Source: Heliocidaris erythrogramma
Lineage: Eukaryota; Echinodermata; Echinoidea; Camarodonta; Echinometridae
NCBI GenBank assembly: GCA_025617745.1
Contig: CM046871.1
Coordinates: 30,439,094-30,503,093, forward strand
Reading direction: 5' to 3'
DNA length: 64,000 bases
Both the position numbers and the translations under genes were made by a program. The notes under the pieces are model-generated. The model was not told the origin of the DNA and searched no databases. It worked only from the letters and a program-made list of their open reading frames with translations. Shown here one piece after another: positions 22,691-33,679 of the stretch (position 1 is the stretch's first letter; each line of letters starts with the position of its first letter).

Positions 22691-25079
22691 CTTGAATTTC
22701 AAGTGAGAGAGAGCGATTGAGTCATGTTTGGTGGTATAAAGAATTAGGGAGAGAGAGAGGGAGAGAGAGAGAGAGGGGGGGGAGAGAGAGAGAGAGAGAG
22801 GGAGAGAGAGAGAGAGAGAGAGAGAGGGAGAAAATATACTGTGTTTTTGTACGACAAAGAGAGCTGAAAATTCGTGGAAACATAAGAGAGTTGTGGAGAG
22901 GGAGAGAAAGACAGGGGATGAGAGGGAGAGAGAGAGAGAGAGAGAGAGAGGAAAGAGCATACTTTTAGTGAATATATAGTTTCATACAAATGTTTAGATT
23001 AATAGATAAATAGATAGATAAATAGAAAGAAAGAGATAAAAATAGATATATAGAGAGATAGATAAATAGGTAGGTACATAGCTAGACAGATAGGTAGATA
23101 GGTAGATAGACAGATAGATAGGTAGTCGGATAGAAAGATAGGTAGATAAATATATAGATATATAGATAGGTAGAAAGATAGATAGATAGATAGCTAGATA
23201 GACAGATAGATAGGTAGTCGGATAGATAGATAGGTAGATAAATATATAGATATATAAATAGGTAGATAGATAGACAGACAGACAGATGGATAGACAGATA
23301 GATAGATAGATGGATAGATAGACAGATAGATAGATAGGCTGCCGAGGGAGAAGCGAAAGGTAGCAACGTAGCGTGGTGTAGAAGTACTCTGCAAGCACAC
23401 ACCCTAATTTGACACTTTATCAGAAAATCATTTTGTCTTGAGAGAAGCCTAACCAAGCTACCAACTGGTCGTGTCAATATAACAGTTATATAGTACAGGG
23501 TCCATGGCAGTCAGTGCAGACACTGTTTTACGTCTGACCAGGGTTTGTTCCTGCAAACCAGTGTAGAAGAGGGAGAGAGAGGGGGGGGGGGGGGGGGGAG
23601 GTGGAGATGAAAGACAAGAGATTGGGGCGAAAGAAAAAGGGAATTGTGTTGTACTTGGGATATATACAATAGAGAAAGGGGAAATAGGGAAGGAGAGAGA
23701 GGGAAAGAAAGTAACAGAGAGCTAGGGTAGGATGAGAGAGAAATGGAAAGATGTAGCCATAGATAAGCAAATGCAGCCGCGTTTTCTATAATAGATTCAC
23801 AATGTTCTATACCTGATATATACATCGAACTATGAATCTAGGACAACTATCCCCTGACAATAACAGCACTAGGATAAATCTATTTATCCAAATATATTGC
23901 ACGAAAAGGTTGATGATAGGGTTGACGACGGCCGGTGTGGCGGCAGATCGTGTGACGGTGGCGTATCATGTAACGAGTACACAATCCGCCGGCAGATATC
24001 GTTCCCGCGAGAACCATATCCGCCGCGTCATATATTGCAGATTTTGTTCCAGCGGCGGATTTGGTTATTTTGGCGCGATAGTCTTTATTTCTAGACCCAA
24101 TTTAATTAAAGAGTCTTTCATTATAGACCCTTATTATAAGAGGATAATAATATCGATAATATTCGAATTTTGTACGTTATGCCATGTTGCAATTGATTTT
24201 TTTCAAAGCGTCATTCAAAAAATTATTCAAATTCGTTTGTCCTGCAACTTCATAATAAGGTCTAGTCAATATACGTCTTTCGCCATTCATTTTCGGAATT
24301 TATTTTTCATTTTGCTATCGATTTTTGTCGTAGACTGAAAGAGTTCAAAGAGTTATTCAAAATCGTCACCTGCTCGTTGTAAGGACTTGTCTATGTGACG
24401 AATTTGAATGACAATTTCTTGAAATCGACTTCCCAAAGATGGATTTGATGATAAGATTTTGCAACGGATTGCCAGGTCGGAAGAATTCGATTGAAATCTG
24501 ACGAAAATGAATGGAGATATGTTGAAGTTGACTGACAATTGAAACTGTTGAATGACATCGTAATTATTAAACTATATTTGACATCTGACATTTAGATGAT
24601 TATTGATTCCTATCAGCCTATAGGACGAAACTGAATAGCATGTTAATTTTTCAAAAGTGTTAGATTGGACAGGAAATCCTGACAAAACAAGGAAATAGAT
24701 TGCTTAAAACACCATACAAAGATAACGTGGGAAGATAAGCAGTGATAAGCATGATATAACTCAAATGAAATCTGTGGTAATGGACTATAATAGTGAAATA
24801 TAGAAACCATACTGGAAAATAGAGAGGAGTATTTAATGTGTATGTTTACTTTAAAATGGAATATTTTCCAGCTCTCAAGTTGCATGGAGTACTCCTGGCG
24901 GACCCGGTCTAGTCATTCAGGCCCTTAAATTATGGCCCTCTAATCCAGCCTGTTCAACCAGAGTGCCATGAGAGTATTTTATAAAACATCGACGTCTTTG
25001 AAAGTATAATAACAAATAACAAGATGCCCCGATATAACACTTGGGGTGTTTTGAAAATAACATTTAGGAGATAGAAAAG

Positions 25080-25850
25080 TGAGTTTCCGTCGCTCGCTTC
25101 GCTCATTCACAAAACTTTGAAACGAGATATTTTCAGGCTCTGGTTGCAGGCAGCGAGGACCATGGATATTTCCATAGTATGTTATTATAACAATGTCGAT
25201 GAATATTCAATGTTATGACAATAATTGTCGGGCACGCCACTGCCTTTTCGCCATGGCGCCCAGAAATTAGGGTTACCTTACTTTCTATATTGAAATGAGC
25301 AACAACTAATTAAAGTGCATTTTCCTTCGCTCGCTCGCAAATCTTAGAAATGAGTTTCAGGCAGCCAGGTCCATGAATATTTCCATACGGATGTTATTGC
25401 AATATCCAGGCAGGTTGCTGCCCTATCGCCATGGCACCCGAATACTTGTTAGGTCCACTTTCTATATTAAAAAAGCAAAAGCAAAGTAAAGTGCATTTTT
25501 TCCTCGCTCGCTTCGCTCGCTGGCACACCTTATAAACGAGATAGTTTCATGCAGCGAGGTCCATGAATATTCAATGTTCTGACAATTTCAGGCACGTCAC
25601 TGCCCTATCGCCATTGCGCCCAGATATTAGGGTTACTTTCTATAAAAGAACAGCAAAATGCCCCCGTTCGCTTCACTTCCTTAAAACTTTATTAATATGA
25701 ATGATTCCTGCATATGGCAACAAGATGACCGGAGATCTATACAACTGTACGTTTCACTTATTGGTGACTAATGAAATAAAATGTTGCCATTTAAAAGTAC
25801 ATTTTTATTTTTCTCTCGATCGCTTTCCTCGCTCGCAGTATTTGGAATCC
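25080..25850. repeat. Diverged satellite with CGCTCGCTTCGCTC motif
   Basis: Blocks such as CGCTCGCTTCGCTC appear near 25086, 25325, 25502, 25668 and 25815. Between them recur GCAGCGAGGTCCATGAATAT, TGCCCTATCGCCATGGC and ATTAGGGTTAC..CTTTCTAT. Spacing falls from about 240 to about 150 bp through partial deletions. It lies inside the 4,984-bp element. Confidence 0.6.
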
Positions 25851-26225
25851 TACACAGTGGTAGCATATGTTCGGGCTTCACATTTGACCCACCCCTTGTC
25901 ACATAAGTCTGACTACGCTCGTGCCCATACACTTCGAGGGGCACGCCCCCTGACCTCCCACCCGCCACCCCTACTCGGTCGCTTCGCTCCATCAGAAAGG
26001 TCCATTTTTCCAATGTTGAATCGCCCGCAAAAATCCTAGTTACGGCCTGAATTTAGTTATAGTTTCTTCTAATACCAGATAGGCTGGGCTTGCTTGCGGG
26101 CGGGCGTATGTCTGCTACAAGATCGTCTGCTAGCGCACGATCTCATTGGATGTCGTCGATCTCACGTGATCGGTACACGCCCGATCATCAATAAAAAAAA
26201 AAAACGGAATTCACGTGTAATATGG

Positions 26226-26258
<33 letters not shown>

Positions 26259-27029
26259 GGGGGGGGGGGGGGGGTTCCAAATCATGCATATTCCAGGGGA
26301 TTTATGGAGGGTTTATTGGACTCATATACCATTGCAGAACTTTAAATTTCATTTACATTATATATTTCATACAGGGTTGGAAAAAAGTTTGGAATATTTT
26401 TTTTGGCGATGAGTATGTCTGATTTTAAATGCTAGTTTCTACTATATTGTGATGAATAATTCATCCAAATCGGATTAACTGTGTTGAATGAAGTCTACTG
26501 TTCCATCTTGTACCAAAGATTACGTAATATTGTTAAACATGTTACAATGGCTGACCAATGAACCACATGTTGTCAGATTTGCTCTATTTGTGTTTGAACA
26601 TCTTGTTATACATTTCTGTACTTCACGTGGAATTTTGAAAAAGCTACGTGCAGTTTGCAGTCATTTTGAGGACTTCGGTATAGCAATTAAACTGTATCTG
26701 ATTATTTAACTTTTTCGTTAGACATTTGCAAAAACAGCAAATATACGCTTCCGAATTCCAAGTGGACCTCTGCACTGTGTGATAAGCCTGATTTTTAATG
26801 TTGTGCTTTTAAAGTTAAAAAGGGACACATATCATTTATTTGAACCTCAAAGAAGAACTTAAAATGACGAGGGATATGTTTAAGACAAGAAATAATTCTT
26901 GGAATAAAAATATTCCAAACTTTTTTCCAACCTGTAATTTCAAATAAATACTAGGGGAATTAAATCATTTCAAATAAATAGTAGGGGAATTAAAATCATT
27001 TCAAAATCCCTCTTTTCATGTGTTAAACT

Positions 27030-27630
27030 ATGGGGGCTGGAAGGCCAAAAGCTTGCATATTCCAGGGATTTATGGGGAGTTTATTGGACTCATCAAGCCT
27101 TAATTATACCTTTTCAGAGCTTTAAATTTCATGTAAGTCACATTTTTAAAATTTTCAAATAAAGACAAAGGGAATTTCATCCTAAAATTCCTTGTTTTCG
27201 CGTGTAAACCTATGACAAGCGACACTTTTTTGGGGTTAAAATCATGCATATTTCCGGGAATTTATGCGGGGTCTATTCGACTAGTTGAGTCTTAATTATA
27301 CATTTTCAGAGCTTTAAATTTTATTTATGGCACATTTTTCAAAATTTTAATATAATTCTGGGGGAATTATAATCATTCAAAATCCCTGTTTTTGCGTTTT
27401 AACCTATGGGAGATAGAAGGCCAAAAGCATGTATATTCCCGGGGATTTATATGGGGTCCCTTCCACTTTTTAAGCCTTCATTTAGCTTTTTCAGAGTCTC
27501 AAATTACATGTAAGCCACATTTACACTAAATTCAAGGTAATACTAGAGGAACTATAGTCATTTTTAAAATCCATGTTTTCACGTGTTAACCCTATGGCAG
27601 ATGGCTCTGTCAAAAAGCAGGCATGATCGC
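27030..27630. repeat. Satellite with a period of about 187 bp
   Basis: The phrase AAAAGC(A/T)TG(C/T)ATATTCC..GGGATTTATG..GG recurs at about 27054, 27243, 27427 and 27615. Each is followed by TTAATTATAC, TTTTCAGAGCTTTAAATTTC and a CATTTTTAAAATTT-like phrase. A separate first copy lies at about 26275-26360, just after T24 and G18 runs. No coding signal is seen. Confidence 0.65.
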
Positions 27631-28377
27631 GGGGATACATAGCGGCATTTATTGACAAGAAAGGTTCAAGAATTTTTTTTTTGGAACTATCCATCCTTTT
27701 TCTCGTGAAAAAATCAGACTTGAAAAAGATAGAGTAAGATATGAAATATCAAGGGAAAAAAAAATCTCTTCACGTGTTATAACTATGGCGAACGTATTTT
27801 TCCGAGTCTTTTTTTAACACAGCAATTTACACCTGCAAAATGTACTACGGAAGTAGGTGAGAGTAATCTGTCTTGGTACTATTAAAAGTTTTTTTGGTGT
27901 CAGTCAGCATCATAGCTAGCTAGCTCGCTAGATCAAGATCTCTAACTTTAGCTATTCTAGTAATCATGTCAGCATGCAGCGCATGTGCACACATTACAAG
28001 CGCTTGCGCGCCAACGTCATGCATACAATGAACAAAAAAGGGGGAGAAAATTTTCAAGCAAAATGTTAGATCTAACGTTAGATCGATATCGTTATTTTTT
28101 TATATTTTTCTATTCCTTTGTTTTCTAAGTACTACGCAACATTTATTTTTAAAGTATTGTTCATAAGAATAATTACACTTCCCTGATTTCTTATTATCAT
28201 CTAATTATGTATGGTCTGATTGTAAGAGACTATCATTTTTCAGGGGCTGATTACATGAGACTATCAAACGATATTCGCCAAATGGTACCAAATCTTCTCT
28301 TTTCTTCTTTCTTTTTGTCTGTTTTGTTTGTATGTGTGTCTGTTGTTTATTTGTTGGGGAAGGGGGAGGCTTTAATC

Positions 28378-28795
28378 TATAATATTCATTCAGTATGATT
28401 ACTTTGAACGCAATGTGTACTGTACATGTATATTTACTTATATTATTATGTACTACTGAAGACAGTCCTTTATTTATGATATGTTATGTACATCAACTAA
28501 AAATGAAGATGTATGATTTTTAATTTGTACTGAATGAATGCAATAAAGAATGCTACAAAACAAAAAAAGATAGGGAAGGGTGAGGGTGGGGGAAGGCTAT
28601 GATTTATAATATTCATTCAGTATGATTAATTTGAATGTACTATGTACTATATATTTCATTATATTGTGTATTGCTGAAAGCTGTATAATTTTCTATACAT
28701 TCTGATGATTGTGTTATGTACATCAAATAAAAATGAAGTTGCATGATTTCCATTTGTACTGAATGAATGCAATAAAGAATGCTACAAAACAAAAA
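28378..28795 (+). repeat. Tandem pair of 230-bp units with inverted borders
   Basis: Each unit begins TATAATATTCATTCAGTATG and ends TGTACTGAATGAATGCAATA then AAGAATGCTACAAAACAAAA. ATTCATTCAGTA and TACTGAATGAAT therefore form inverted borders. Inside is the shared TTATGTACATCAA(C/A)TAAAAAT. The AATAAAGAATG plus A-rich end resembles a polyadenylated 3' end. The two copies may be retro-derived or MITE-like. Confidence 0.55.
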
Positions 28796-28993
28796 TCCGC
28801 CAGCCCTTTCGCCGAGCTGAGTACCAAATCCGCCTGGCGGATTGTGTACCGTCACATAATCCGCCCGGCGTATTTGGTGACGTTACACGATCTGCCGCGT
28901 AACACGATCTGCCACCACACCGGTCCACAAACGACGGCGATAAGACAGCTTTAAGAATGCTAACACAAGGTGGTGCAATATCATTTCACGCAA

Positions 28994-29309
28994 TAAGCCA
29001 GTTCGGGGTTAGCGCATGGTACAAATGACCCCAAATATCCACAGATATTTTAGACATGGAGGGTCCCTTTATGTGCACTTCAGAAAAATAACTCTGGGAG
29101 TGATAGGTGCCTCATGAATAGCTTTTGTTTCCCCCTTTAAAAAGAATACTTCCACCTGGATATCATGGAATGCACCATTAGTGCATAATTGAATAATGAT
29201 TACATGACATTCATGAGCACATATCGAATATTAGTGTCAGTGGGTTTTAGAATTTGGTACAGATGACCTTTATCTGCTCATGCTCAGATTGCATCTCCGA
29301 AGTGGCTTA
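28994..29309. mobile_element. 316-bp MITE in module E
   Basis: The host phrase CACGCAATCACATCG is split. The left end is TAAGCCAGTTCGGGGTTAG. The right end on the other strand is TAAGCCACTTCGGAGATGC. A second phrase GGTACAAATGACC near the left recurs inverted as GGTCATCTGTACC near the right. TA lies at both edges, suggesting a Tc1/mariner-type insertion. There is no coding frame. Confidence 0.65.
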
Positions 29310-29583
29310 TCACATCGTTTTACACACGAGTCATTGTGTTTTTGTACGACAAAGAGAGCTGAAAATGCGCAGGAAAACATTTCAGAGTTGTCGAGAGGGA
29401 GAAGGACAGTGGATCAGAGGGAGAGAGACAGAGAGAGAAAGAGAGAGAGAACGATTGAGTCATGTTTGGTAGGATGAAGAAGGAGAGAGAGAGAAAGAGA
29501 GAGAGAGAAAGAGAGAAAGTAATAAACAGAAGCATACTAACATATTAATAGGTGAATGTATATTGTTTGATACAAGTAGTAAG

Positions 29584-29688
29584 ATGTTTTGTCAGTGATT
29601 TTTACCGACAACTTTGCTTTCAGTCAATCAGATGCAAGGATTTCAGTAGTTTTTAACAGTTGTCGGTAAAAATCATTAACAAAACACT
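29584..29688. mobile_element. Short MITE with inverted ends of about 30 bp
   Basis: ATGTTTTGTCAGTGATTTTT at 29584 pairs with AGTGTTTTGTTAATGATTTTT read from 29688 backwards. Both continue into ACCGACAACT. The loop contains AGTCAATCAGATGCAAGGAT. The target duplication is not clear. Confidence 0.65.
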
Positions 29689-29699
29689 TGATGAAACGC

Positions 29700-30535
29700 T
29701 CCCCTGGACACTACAGCCTCCTACCCCCCCCCCCCCCCCCCCCTCGCCCGATTTTAAGATGTGCGAAGACGACGTTAAGTGCCCTCACATTTTCAAGTAC
29801 CCCCAGCCTTTTTTCCTTCTAATAAGTTCCCCCTTTCCTATTCTGATAAATAGAATTTGTTCATTGTATATCTCATGAGTGCCCCTTTTCCCTTGTAATA
29901 AGTGCACCTGTGACATCTAACAAGTGCTTTTGTTTTTCTCCCGATATTGCTCTTCCCTTTTTATTTCTAGTAAGGATCCATTCCTCCTCTTTAACCTTTG
30001 ATAGGTCGCCATTTTCTTTCTAATAACTGCTCCTTTTCATCTCTGATAAGTGCCGCCCTTCTCTTTCAGTAAGTGTCAATTTTTACTTCTGATAAGTGCC
30101 CCTTTAATTAGTAGCCTTTTCCCGCTTTTCTCTTCTCAGATGTACCCTTTTTGAAACCTACTTTAGCACTGTCGCTTTTCATATGCACTTTTAAAGTTCT
30201 AAAAAATGTCATATTCAGAGCAATTGGGTTCCTATAAGGGATGAAAAAGGTGTAATTATCAGGAGGGGGAAAGGGCATTTAGAACAAAAAGGGGGAACTT
30301 AACTGAAAAAAACACGGGCACTTATCAATCTTAATAGGGCACTTACAAGTAACAAGGGGCATTTGGGTGTACTTTAAAGTGTGAGGGTATTGTGCCCCCA
30401 GCCCCCTGGTAGCTCCACCTCTGCCCTTAAAAAGATGGGGGCTGTCCCGGGGTATCTTGGGCTAATTGTGCGAGGGGTAACTTTCCGGATGGGGTAATAG
30501 GCCGGGGATAATTGTATTGGGGATAATTGTCCTAG
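29700..30535 (+). mobile_element. Foldback element copy 10
   Basis: It starts at CCCCTGGACACTACAGCCTC after the short MITE, so the outer left arm is lost. It continues through a C-run, GATTTTAAGATGTGCGAAG, the TAAGTGCCCC arm and its inverse, to GATAATTGTCCTAGGGGGTA. Confidence 0.6.
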
Positions 30536-31010
30536 GGGGTAGTTTTTCCTACATATTTTCGTTTCCACTTCTTGCATATTATTAGATAGATGATCCATGT
30601 AGATTTGGTGCTGTGACCGTGACGATGTACCAAAAACATCGTTTTCATGTAATTTGATTTCTAAGATTTTGATTTAGACCACTTCTTAAGTACTATATTT
30701 ATGCAAATATGTTGCACAATATGGTTGACGACGGCCAGTCCACAAACGAATGCGATAAGACAGCTTTAAGAATGCTAACACAAGGTGGCGCCATATCGTT
30801 TCAAGCAATCTCATCGTTGTACACAAGAGTTATTTTGTTTTTGTAGGGCAAAGAGAGTTGAAAGTTCGTGGGAAAACATTAGAGAGGAGAGGGAGAGGAA
30901 GACAGAGCGTGATGGAGAGAGAGACAGAGAGACAGAGAGACAGAGAGAAAGTAATAAACAGAAGCATACTACCATATTAATAGTTGATACAAATAGATAA
31001 ATAGATAAAC

Positions 31011-31053
<43 letters not shown>

Positions 31054-31849
31054 AAGATAAATAGATAGATACATAGAGATAAAGAGGTAGATAAATAGGT
31101 AGGTAGCTGGATATATAGATAGACAGAAAGACAGAAAGAAAAATAAATAGATAGATAGAAAGATAGGTATATAGATAGTTAGAAAGATAGACATAGATAG
31201 ATAGATATTTGTCTTAGCGGTAATCGTCTTAGGGGGTAATTATTTTTCCCGTTTTGCCTACATATTTTCGTTTCCACTTCTTGCATATTATTAGATAGAT
31301 GATCCATGTAGATTTGGTACTGTGACCGTGACGACGTACCACAAACATCGTTTTTATGTAATTTGATCTCTAAGATTTTGATTTAGATCACTTCTTAAGT
31401 ACTCTATTTCTGCAAATATGTTGCACGATAGAGTTGACGATAGGGTTGACGATGGCCGGTCCACAAACGACCGCGATAAGACAGCTTTAAGAATGCTAAC
31501 ACAAGATGGCGCTATAACATTTCACGCAATCACATCGTTGCACACAAGATCCATTGTGTTTTTGTACGACACAGAGAGCTGAACATTAGAGAGTTAAGAG
31601 GGAGAGAAAGACAGATGATGGGAGTGAGAGAGACAGAGAGACAGAGAGAGTGACTGAGTTATGTTTGGTGGGATGACCAAGGAGAGAGAGAGACAGAGAG
31701 AGAGAGAAAGTAATAAAAAGACGCATAATAACATATTAATAGGTGAATATATAGTTTGATAAAAAGGTAAGATAAATAATAGAAAGATAGATAGATAGAT
31801 AGAAAGATAAATAAATAGGTAGATAGAAAGATGAATAAAAGCTATGAAT

Positions 31850-32690
31850 CTAAGACAACTATCCCCTGACAATAACAGCCCTAGGAAAATTACCCCAGAC
31901 AATTACCCCCATGGACAATTACCCCCCAGGACATTTACCCCCGTAAAGTTAACACGTAGCAAAATTAGCCCCAGGTACCCCAGGACACTACAGCCTCCTC
32001 CCCCGACGACTTTAAGTGCCCCCACATTTTCAAGTGCCCCCTTTCTCTTCTAATAAGTGCCCTTGTGACATCTAACATGTGCTTTTATTTTACTCCTGAT
32101 ATTGGTCTTCCTTTTTTATTCCTAATAAGGGCCCATTCCTCCTCTTTGACCTTTGATAGGTCACCATTTTCTTTCTAATAACTGCCCCTTTTCATCTCTG
32201 ATAAGTGCCGCCCTTCTCTTCCAATAAGTGCCCCTTTTGTCTCTAATTAGTAGCCTTTTCCCGCTTTCCTCTTCTCAGATGTACACTTTTTGAAACCTTC
32301 TTCAGCATTGTCGCTTTTTATATGCACTTTTAAAGTTCTCACAAATGTCGCATCTAGAGCAATTGAAAGTGTGCTCTTATAAGAGGTGAAAAGGTGTAAT
32401 TACCAGGAGGGAAAGGGGCATTTAGAAACAAAAGGGACACTTAATTGAAAAGAAAACACGGCCACTTACCACATCTGTATGGGGCACTTAGAAGTAACAA
32501 GGGGCATTCGGGGTATACTTTAAAATGTGCGGGCACTGTGCCCCCAGCCCCCTGGTAGCGCCCCATCTGCCCTTAATAAGATGGGGACTGTCCCGGGGGT
32601 ACCTAGGGCTAATTGTGCGAGGGGGTAACTTTCCGGATGGGGTAATAGTCCGGGGGCGATAATTGTCTTAGGGGTAATGTTCCTAAGGGG
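31850..32690 (+). mobile_element. Foldback element copy 11
   Basis: It starts CTAAGACAACTATCCCC directly after a GATA tract, keeps both arms, and ends with GATAATTGTCTTAGGGGTAA then TCCTAAGGGGTAATTATTTT. The GATTATAAGAAG block is missing (deletion at about 32003). Confidence 0.65.
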
Positions 32691-33249
32691 TAATTATTTT
32701 CCCGTTTTGCCTATATATTTTCGTTTCCATTTCTTGAATATCATGAGATAGATGATCCATGTAGATTTGGTACTGTGACCGTGACGATGTACCAAAAGCA
32801 TCGTTTTCATGTAATTTTGTCTCTAAGATTTTGATTTAGATCACTTCTTAAGTACTCTATTTATGCAAATATGTTGCACGATAGGGTTGACGACGGCCAG
32901 TCCACAAACGACCGCCGATAAGACAGCTTTAATAATGCTAACACGAGGTGGCGCTATAATATTTCACACAATCACATCGTTGCACACAAGAGTCATTGTG
33001 TTTTTGTAGGACAAAGAGAGCTGAAAATGTGTGGGTAAACATTAGAGGGTTGTAGAGAAGGAGAGATAGAAAGCGAATAAAAGGGAGAGACAGGTAGAGA
33101 TATTTTTATATGGAAATATAAAAAGATTCACTGTTGTAGATAAATAGATAGATAGGTAGATAGATTGACAGATAGATAAATAGATAGATAGGTAGGTAGG
33201 TAGATAGATAGACAAATGGATATATAGATAAATAGATAGGTATTATAGG

Positions 33250-33254
<5 letters not shown>

Positions 33255-33280
<26 letters not shown>

Positions 33281-33400
33281 AAAAAAAAGAAAATAGGAAT
33301 GAAAAGTCCGTATACGATGAAAAAATTCGAATTTTCGGCCATAGGCCTTCATCAGGAAATGATATATTTTTATATATATATATATATATATAAGAGCAAC
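33255..33400 (-). mobile_element. Penelope-like fragment between (TA)n tracts (tentative)
   Basis: A minus-strand signature at 33333-33355 reads CTGATGAAG, a GGCC..GGCC stem, then CGAAAATTCGAAT. It is flanked by (TA)n at 33250-33275 and 33366-33393. It belongs to the same motif class as 17139-17164, 17418-17443 and 39029-39053. The AATTCGAATT that follows is self-complementary and could form the third helix of a hammerhead fold. Confidence 0.35.
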
Positions 33401-33645
33401 AATTGGCTCACACTCTTTAACATGGTGGGGTAGTGTACTCGGGTGCTAATTATATAGAGGCAACAAAATGAGTACATGAATATGTTCATATATTCTAGTT
33501 ATACTAGTTGTATCGCATTATATGTTCCCTGTATATATTATATATTATATTATTGTTTGTTCTGTATATATAATATGCGTTCAAATATCTTAGTTATTGT
33601 ATCCCCGGCAGTATGCCGGAGGATACTTTGGATTCAGCAGCGTTT

Positions 33646-33672
33646 CGCCGCCGCCGCCGCCGCCGCCGCCGC
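33646..33672. repeat. (GCC)9 trinucleotide repeat
   Basis: A short pure GCC run lies at the left edge of the DR1 satellite. A small hairpin (CCGGCAGTATGCCGG) lies about 35 bp before it. Confidence 0.8.
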
Positions 33673-33679
33673 GTCACAT

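Larger units (their letters stand above)
23936..28919. mobile_element. 4,984-bp non-coding DNA element with inverted ends
   Basis: Array copies read GACGGCCGGTCCACAAACGA. Here that phrase is split, with CCGG at 23932-23935 and at 28920-28923, consistent with a 4-bp target duplication. The left end is TGTGGCGGCAGATCGTGTGA. The right end on the other strand is TGTGGTGGCAGATCGTGTTA. Further subterminal phrases recur inverted, such as ACACAATCCGCC and variants of GGCGGATT within about 130 bp of each end. Inside are AT-rich sequence, two internal satellites (about 25080-25850 and 27030-27630) and a duplicated block at 28378-28795. I find no transposase. It is therefore a large non-autonomous element of unknown superfamily, or one whose core was replaced. 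Confidence 0.7.
5350..33250 (+). repeat. Macro-array of a modular unit of about 2.17 kb
   Basis: The same ordered modules recur about a dozen times. Module E contains GACGATGTACC, ATGCAAAT, a GTCCACAAACGACCGCGATA block and GGTGGCGCTATA. It is followed by (GA)n, then GATTGAGTCATGTTTGGT, (GA)n again, GCATACTAACATATTAATAG, (GATA)n, module D (ACCCTAATTTGACACTTTAT, then GACCAGGGTTTGT), a GA-rich stretch with ATGGGATATATACAATAGAG, and a foldback element. E copies start near 7170, 8690, 10855, 13030, 16275, 18820, 19870, 21165, 23885 (interrupted), 30600, 31315 and 32765. GATA tracts lie at about 7600-8322, 9160-9372, 11330-11543, 13445-14140, 16735-17035, 19230-19455, 21620-21855, 22995-23340, 30985-31205 and 33135-33245. 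The unit has no open frame with gene-like composition. Some copies lack modules. Confidence 0.85.

Noticed and set aside
23832-24338. 168-codon frame in the 5-kb element
   Set aside because: It crosses the insertion border and shows no recognisable domain or transposase motif.
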